The translations under genes and the position numbers were made by a program. 16,285 nucleotides of DNA, from NCBI GenBank assembly GCA_040880285.1, contig JBBDIT010000062.1, forward strand, positions 1 to 16,285. Direction: 5' to 3'. Below the pieces are notes generated by a model. It did not search any database. It worked only from the letters and a program-made list of their open reading frames with translations, and was not told the DNA's origin. The stretch is from JANQJA01 sp040880285 (GTDB lineage Bacteria > Pseudomonadota > Gammaproteobacteria > Pseudomonadales > Azotimanducaceae). Positions 14,130 through 16,285 of this stretch are shown here, in pieces (the first letter of the stretch is position 1; each line of letters begins with the position of its first letter).

Positions 14130-15035
14130 TTATTCGAAGATGTCTTCGAGTCTGTTAGCATCGAGAATGTTGTCGGCCCAGCGCTCCAGTTCTTCACTGG
14201 AGGCTTGTTCCAGTCTTTGCTGTACTTCCGGCGCTAACGGCCCGAACCGGCGTTGTAGTTGACGTTCCAATACTGCCCGTTCACCTTGTTGCATGCCCTC
14301 TTCCATGCCCTGTTGCATGCCCTCTTCACGAGCTCGCTCCAAAAATCCTGCCATGACTGTAACCTCCTCCGGGTATTCCTGTTCATAGCGCTTGCGTTCA
14401 TTATCGGTAAGTCGCGCGTAAATGTCGATGAATTCAATGTATTTGGCTTGCTTGTTCAGATCCGGTTCCAGTGCCAACAGACCCTGAATAGCCTGGCCAT
14501 ATACCCGAACCTTCTCCTCGGGCGTGTATCGCATGTTGGGCAAATTCAGGCGTGCAACAATGTTGTCGCTGTGCTCCCACTGCCTGAATGGGATCGTCGG
14601 CAACAAACAGGAAAGATAGTTGAAATCCAGATACCCATGTCGTTCGCTGCCAAGCGTCAAAGACCGAGCCACGCTATCGGCACCATGTAAGAAGATTACG
14701 ACAGGAACGACACGGTTCGTTTCAATTAGCTGACTCAAATCAAGACAGTAGTGCGCCAGCCGGTGAAGGGAAAATTCACGTGGTTCGGTTTCTTCTTCGA
14801 GCGCAAACAACAATACCTCGCGGTGTCCGTCTTGCCACTCGATCAGCAACGGGACATCAAGTTCCCGGTATCGATCACTCAGGCGCTCCTTTAACTGTTC
14901 CTGTCGGACAGGGAGAATGTTGATTTCATCGTGCGATGACGGTGCCTCTGCCGGCACGAAGAACGCCAATGATTGTAACGGATAATCGAGGATCAGGTTT
15001 TTGAAATTCTGGTCGTGGCTGGTCCGGTTGGCCAT
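14130..15035 (-). CDS. Rpn/PD-(D/E)XK nuclease family protein with C-terminal DUF4351
   Basis: 301 aa from ATG 15035; a TTG at 15050 would add five residues, neither start has a strong ribosome site. The N-terminus ANRTSHDQNFKNLILDYP is typical of Rpn/YhgA-like putative transposase-nucleases. The PD-(D/E)XK core is RYRELDVPLLIEW (Asp60) followed by LLFALEEETEP (Glu80-82); in this subgroup EEETEP stands where other Rpn proteins have ExQ. HRLAHYCLDL and VVPVVIFLHG follow. Residues ~232-252 hold a charged Gly/Met/Gln repeat (EEGMQQGM-EEGMQQGE), then a DUF4351 domain (LERQLQRRFGPLAPE to the end). Family members promote RecA-independent recombination or are considered domesticated nucleases. It is a single gene with no obvious partner. 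Confidence 0.85.
   Translation of the reverse strand: MANRTSHDQNFKNLILDYPLQSLAFFVPAEAPSSHDEINILPVRQEQLKERLSDRYRELDVPLLIEWQDGHREVLLFALEEETEPREFSLHRLAHYCLDLSQLIETNRVVPVVIFLHGADSVARSLTLGSERHGYLDFNYLSCLLPTIPFRQWEHSDNIVARLNLPNMRYTPEEKVRVYGQAIQGLLALEPDLNKQAKYIEFIDIYARLTDNERKRYEQEYPEEVTVMAGFLERAREEGMQQGMEEGMQQGERAVLERQLQRRFGPLAPEVQQRLEQASSEELERWADNILDANRLEDIFE
14287..14327. repeat. 24-bp period direct repeat inside the Rpn-type gene
   Basis: TGTTGCATGCCCTCTTC occurs at 14287-14303 and again at 14311-14327, a 24-bp period that is in frame. It encodes the EEGMQQGM-type octapeptide repeat in the linker before DUF4351. Such linkers vary in copy number in this family. Confidence 0.8.
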
Positions 15036-15141
15036 GACAATTGCCGGCAATGATTTGAGGCCAGTTTGAGCCAGTACCGCTCGCGGTTTCTATGGGCAAT
15101 GGCTGAAAGTCATGCCAGAGAAAACTGATGTATCCAGGTAG

Positions 15142-15267
15142 CAAAATTGCGGGAACGAAGAGCGCTGCCTGAACGCGCGGGAGGTCATGCAGCGCTTCCT
15201 GGCGGGCAAATGGGATCAGGGGCTTTCATTCACGGATACCGCCATCCTTGCGGTGGCCGGCAAATAG
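15142..15267 (+). pseudogene. Orphan C-terminal coding fragment
   Basis: The 390-bp stretch between the Rpn-type gene and abiEi holds no full gene. One plus-strand frame between a TAG at 15139 and a TAG at 15265 reads like real protein: NEERCLNAREVMQRFLAGKW, then DQGLSFTDTAILAVAGK. It has no start codon apart from an internal ATG. LSFTD followed by a small hydrophobic helix recalls the end of VapC-type PIN toxins, but I cannot identify it. The rest of the stretch (15036-15141 and 15268-15325) shows only an inverted match to the DNA near 12951 and nothing else recognisable. Confidence 0.3.
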
Positions 15268-15325
15268 CGTATGGAACAAGCAGATGCAGCCATGGGCCGA
15301 AGGGGTATCCATCAGCTAGGGCTGC

Positions 15326-15339
15326 CTTTAGGCCTAAAG
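15326..15339. promoter_or_regulatory. 14-bp perfect palindrome upstream of abiEi
   Basis: CTTTAGGCCTAAAG is a perfect inverted repeat, about 90 bp before the abiEi start. It is followed by an AT-rich tract and a TATAAA box at 15362-15367. It may be a regulator binding site; nothing else supports a specific role. Confidence 0.35.
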
Positions 15340-15387
15340 ATGATAGACGTATGTATTACACTATAAAGAGCTAATAATCGTTATGTC

Positions 15388-15426
15388 ATATTGAATTATC
15401 GTCGATTATCGACAATAATTCAATAT
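15388..15426. promoter_or_regulatory. 39-bp near-perfect palindrome, probable AbiEi operator
   Basis: Outer arms ATATTGAATTAT (15388-15399) and ATAATTCAATAT (15415-15426) and inner arms GTCGAT (15401-15406) and ATCGAC (15408-15413) share the same centre at 15407. Only one of 19 base pairs mismatches (15400/15414). The site ends one base before the abiEi ATG. A -35-like TTGAAT (15391-15396) and AATAAT (15414-15419), 17 bp apart, lie within it, so a bound repressor would cover the promoter. AbiEi antitoxins are known to bind inverted repeats and autorepress; the assignment here is by position. Confidence 0.7.
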
Positions 15427-15427
15427 A

Positions 15428-16255
15428 ATGAATAAACAGATTGAAACACTCCCCGCGTTCCTGGAGGACCTGTTATCCTCAGGGCGCGTCTCATTTACCC
15501 GGGACGAGGCACAGCAACGGCTTGGCATGTCGCGCGCCGCTTTCCTCAGCGCCGCAGCACGTCTGCAACGGCAAGGGAAGCTATTGTTACCCCGCCACGG
15601 CTTTTATGTCATCGTACCACCGCAATATTATTCCTGGGGCGCGCCGCCACCGGAATGGTATATCGATGGCTTGATGCAGCACGAGGACCATCCGTACTAC
15701 GTGGCACTATTGAAAGCCGCAGAAATGCACGGCGCATCGCACCAGGCCGTGATGGAATTCCAGGTCATCACCAACAAACAGATTCCCATGTTGTTGGTTG
15801 GGCGGTCGAACATCGCTTTCTACTTTCGTAGAAATATATCTGCGGTCTCAGAGGGTATTGAAGCGTATAAGACAGATGCCGGCTATATCAGGCTTGCGGG
15901 AGTTGAACTTACGGCTCTGGACCTGCTGCGCTATCCCCATGCCGCTGGCGGTTTAGACCATATTGCCACGGTTCTAACTGACCTGGCAAAAAAATTGGAT
16001 CCTGCCAAACTGGGATTTCTTGCCACTGCCTTCGAGCGAAATTATGTGCAGCGTCTAGGCTTCCTGCTTGACTACCTTGGGCATGACGTTGCCGCTCGCC
16101 ACCTCCTGCGCCTTTTGGAAAACATGTCAAGCCTCACCTGGACTGAGCTTGATCCGCCACCGCGAAACGTTGACCCGGATTTAGCTGACCCTGTGACAGA
16201 GCGCGACAGACGCTGGCGCATGATTGTCCGTCGACCGCCAGAGGTGGATGAATGA
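15428..16255 (+). CDS. abiEi: AbiEi-family antitoxin/autorepressor (type IV toxin-antitoxin)
   Basis: 275-aa DNA-binding antitoxin of the AbiE abortive-infection system. The N-terminal winged-helix covers residues ~8-60 (LPAFLEDLLSSGRVSFTRDE ... RLQRQGKLLLPRHGFYVIVP). The following domain has PPEWYIDGLM, YYVALLKAAEMHGASHQAVM, FQVIT and VELTALDLLRYPHAAGGLDH, all usual for AbiEi. Family members repress their own operon and block the AbiEii nucleotidyltransferase toxin. The ATG has no Shine-Dalgarno and touches the palindrome upstream, so the message may be leaderless. The stop overlaps the next start as ATGA, which is the normal abiEi-abiEii arrangement. Confidence 0.9.
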   Translation: MNKQIETLPAFLEDLLSSGRVSFTRDEAQQRLGMSRAAFLSAAARLQRQGKLLLPRHGFYVIVPPQYYSWGAPPPEWYIDGLMQHEDHPYYVALLKAAEMHGASHQAVMEFQVITNKQIPMLLVGRSNIAFYFRRNISAVSEGIEAYKTDAGYIRLAGVELTALDLLRYPHAAGGLDHIATVLTDLAKKLDPAKLGFLATAFERNYVQRLGFLLDYLGHDVAARHLLRLLENMSSLTWTELDPPPRNVDPDLADPVTERDRRWRMIVRRPPEVDE

Positions 16256-16285
16256 TTCCGGCGATGCATATAACCGCGTGGGCAA
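16252..16285 (+). CDS. abiEii: AbiEii toxin, 5' end only
   Basis: ATG 16252 overlaps the abiEi stop (ATGA) and reads MIPAMHITAWA up to the window edge. This opening resembles the MIPxxxIxxW start of AbiEii/AbiGii nucleotidyltransferase toxins. Too short for domain evidence; the call relies on the fixed abiEi-abiEii gene order. The remaining ~270 codons lie outside the window. Confidence 0.7.
   Translation, partial: MIPAMHITAWA

Noticed and set aside
13998..14237. 79-codon plus-strand open frame across copy B and the Rpn gene end
   Set aside because: It crosses a repeat segment, an unrecognised stretch and the antisense of a real gene; no family resemblance.

Overview
The window (about 54% GC by eye, dense short-gap operons, Shine-Dalgarno led starts) reads as a chromosome segment of a gammaproteobacterium, with a surface-polysaccharide locus on the left and an accessory toxin/nuclease/defence region on the right. 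The taxonomic guess rests on gene content and protein style only. No rRNA, tRNA or CRISPR array was seen.

Polysaccharide part (1-12,684). Nearly all genes are on the minus strand. From right to left they are: a membrane-bound nucleotide-sugar epimerase/dehydratase (CapD/WbpM/FlaA1 type), two GT4 glycosyltransferases, one plus-strand O-antigen ligase/polymerase-like membrane protein whose two ends overlap its neighbours, ManC (GDP-mannose), GalU (UDP-glucose), Ugd (UDP-glucuronate), a Sat-CysC fusion (APS/PAPS) and an SLC13 permease with TrkA-C domains. Together they supply GDP-mannose, UDP-glucose, UDP-glucuronate and probably activated sulfate, which suggests an acidic, perhaps sulfated, polysaccharide. 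Two genes of this locus survive only as remnants. One is the last ~23 codons of a UDP-glucuronate-epimerase-like gene, between ugd and sat-cysC. The other is an internally deleted WecA/WbpL-type initiating transferase immediately upstream of capD. No flippase and no intact initiating transferase is visible here.

Accessory part (12,685-16,285). A RelE/HigB-type toxin and NadS-like HTH antitoxin pair sits between two direct copies of the same WecA-type N-terminal segment. The copies differ almost only at synonymous sites, and the second is interrupted by a palindrome-rich insert. Next come a minus-strand Rpn/DUF4351 PD-(D/E)XK family protein, a short orphan coding fragment, and at the right edge a type IV AbiE system (abiEi complete, abiEii only begun). 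The abiE operon is preceded by a 39-bp near-perfect palindrome that touches the abiEi start codon. This looks like a recombination hot spot at the edge of a surface-antigen locus.

Main points for a second look: the two coding remnants, the paired synonymous-diverged copies around the toxin-antitoxin module, the degenerate ATP-sulfurylase active site of Sat-CysC, two short tandem repeats in and after manC, and the abiE operator.
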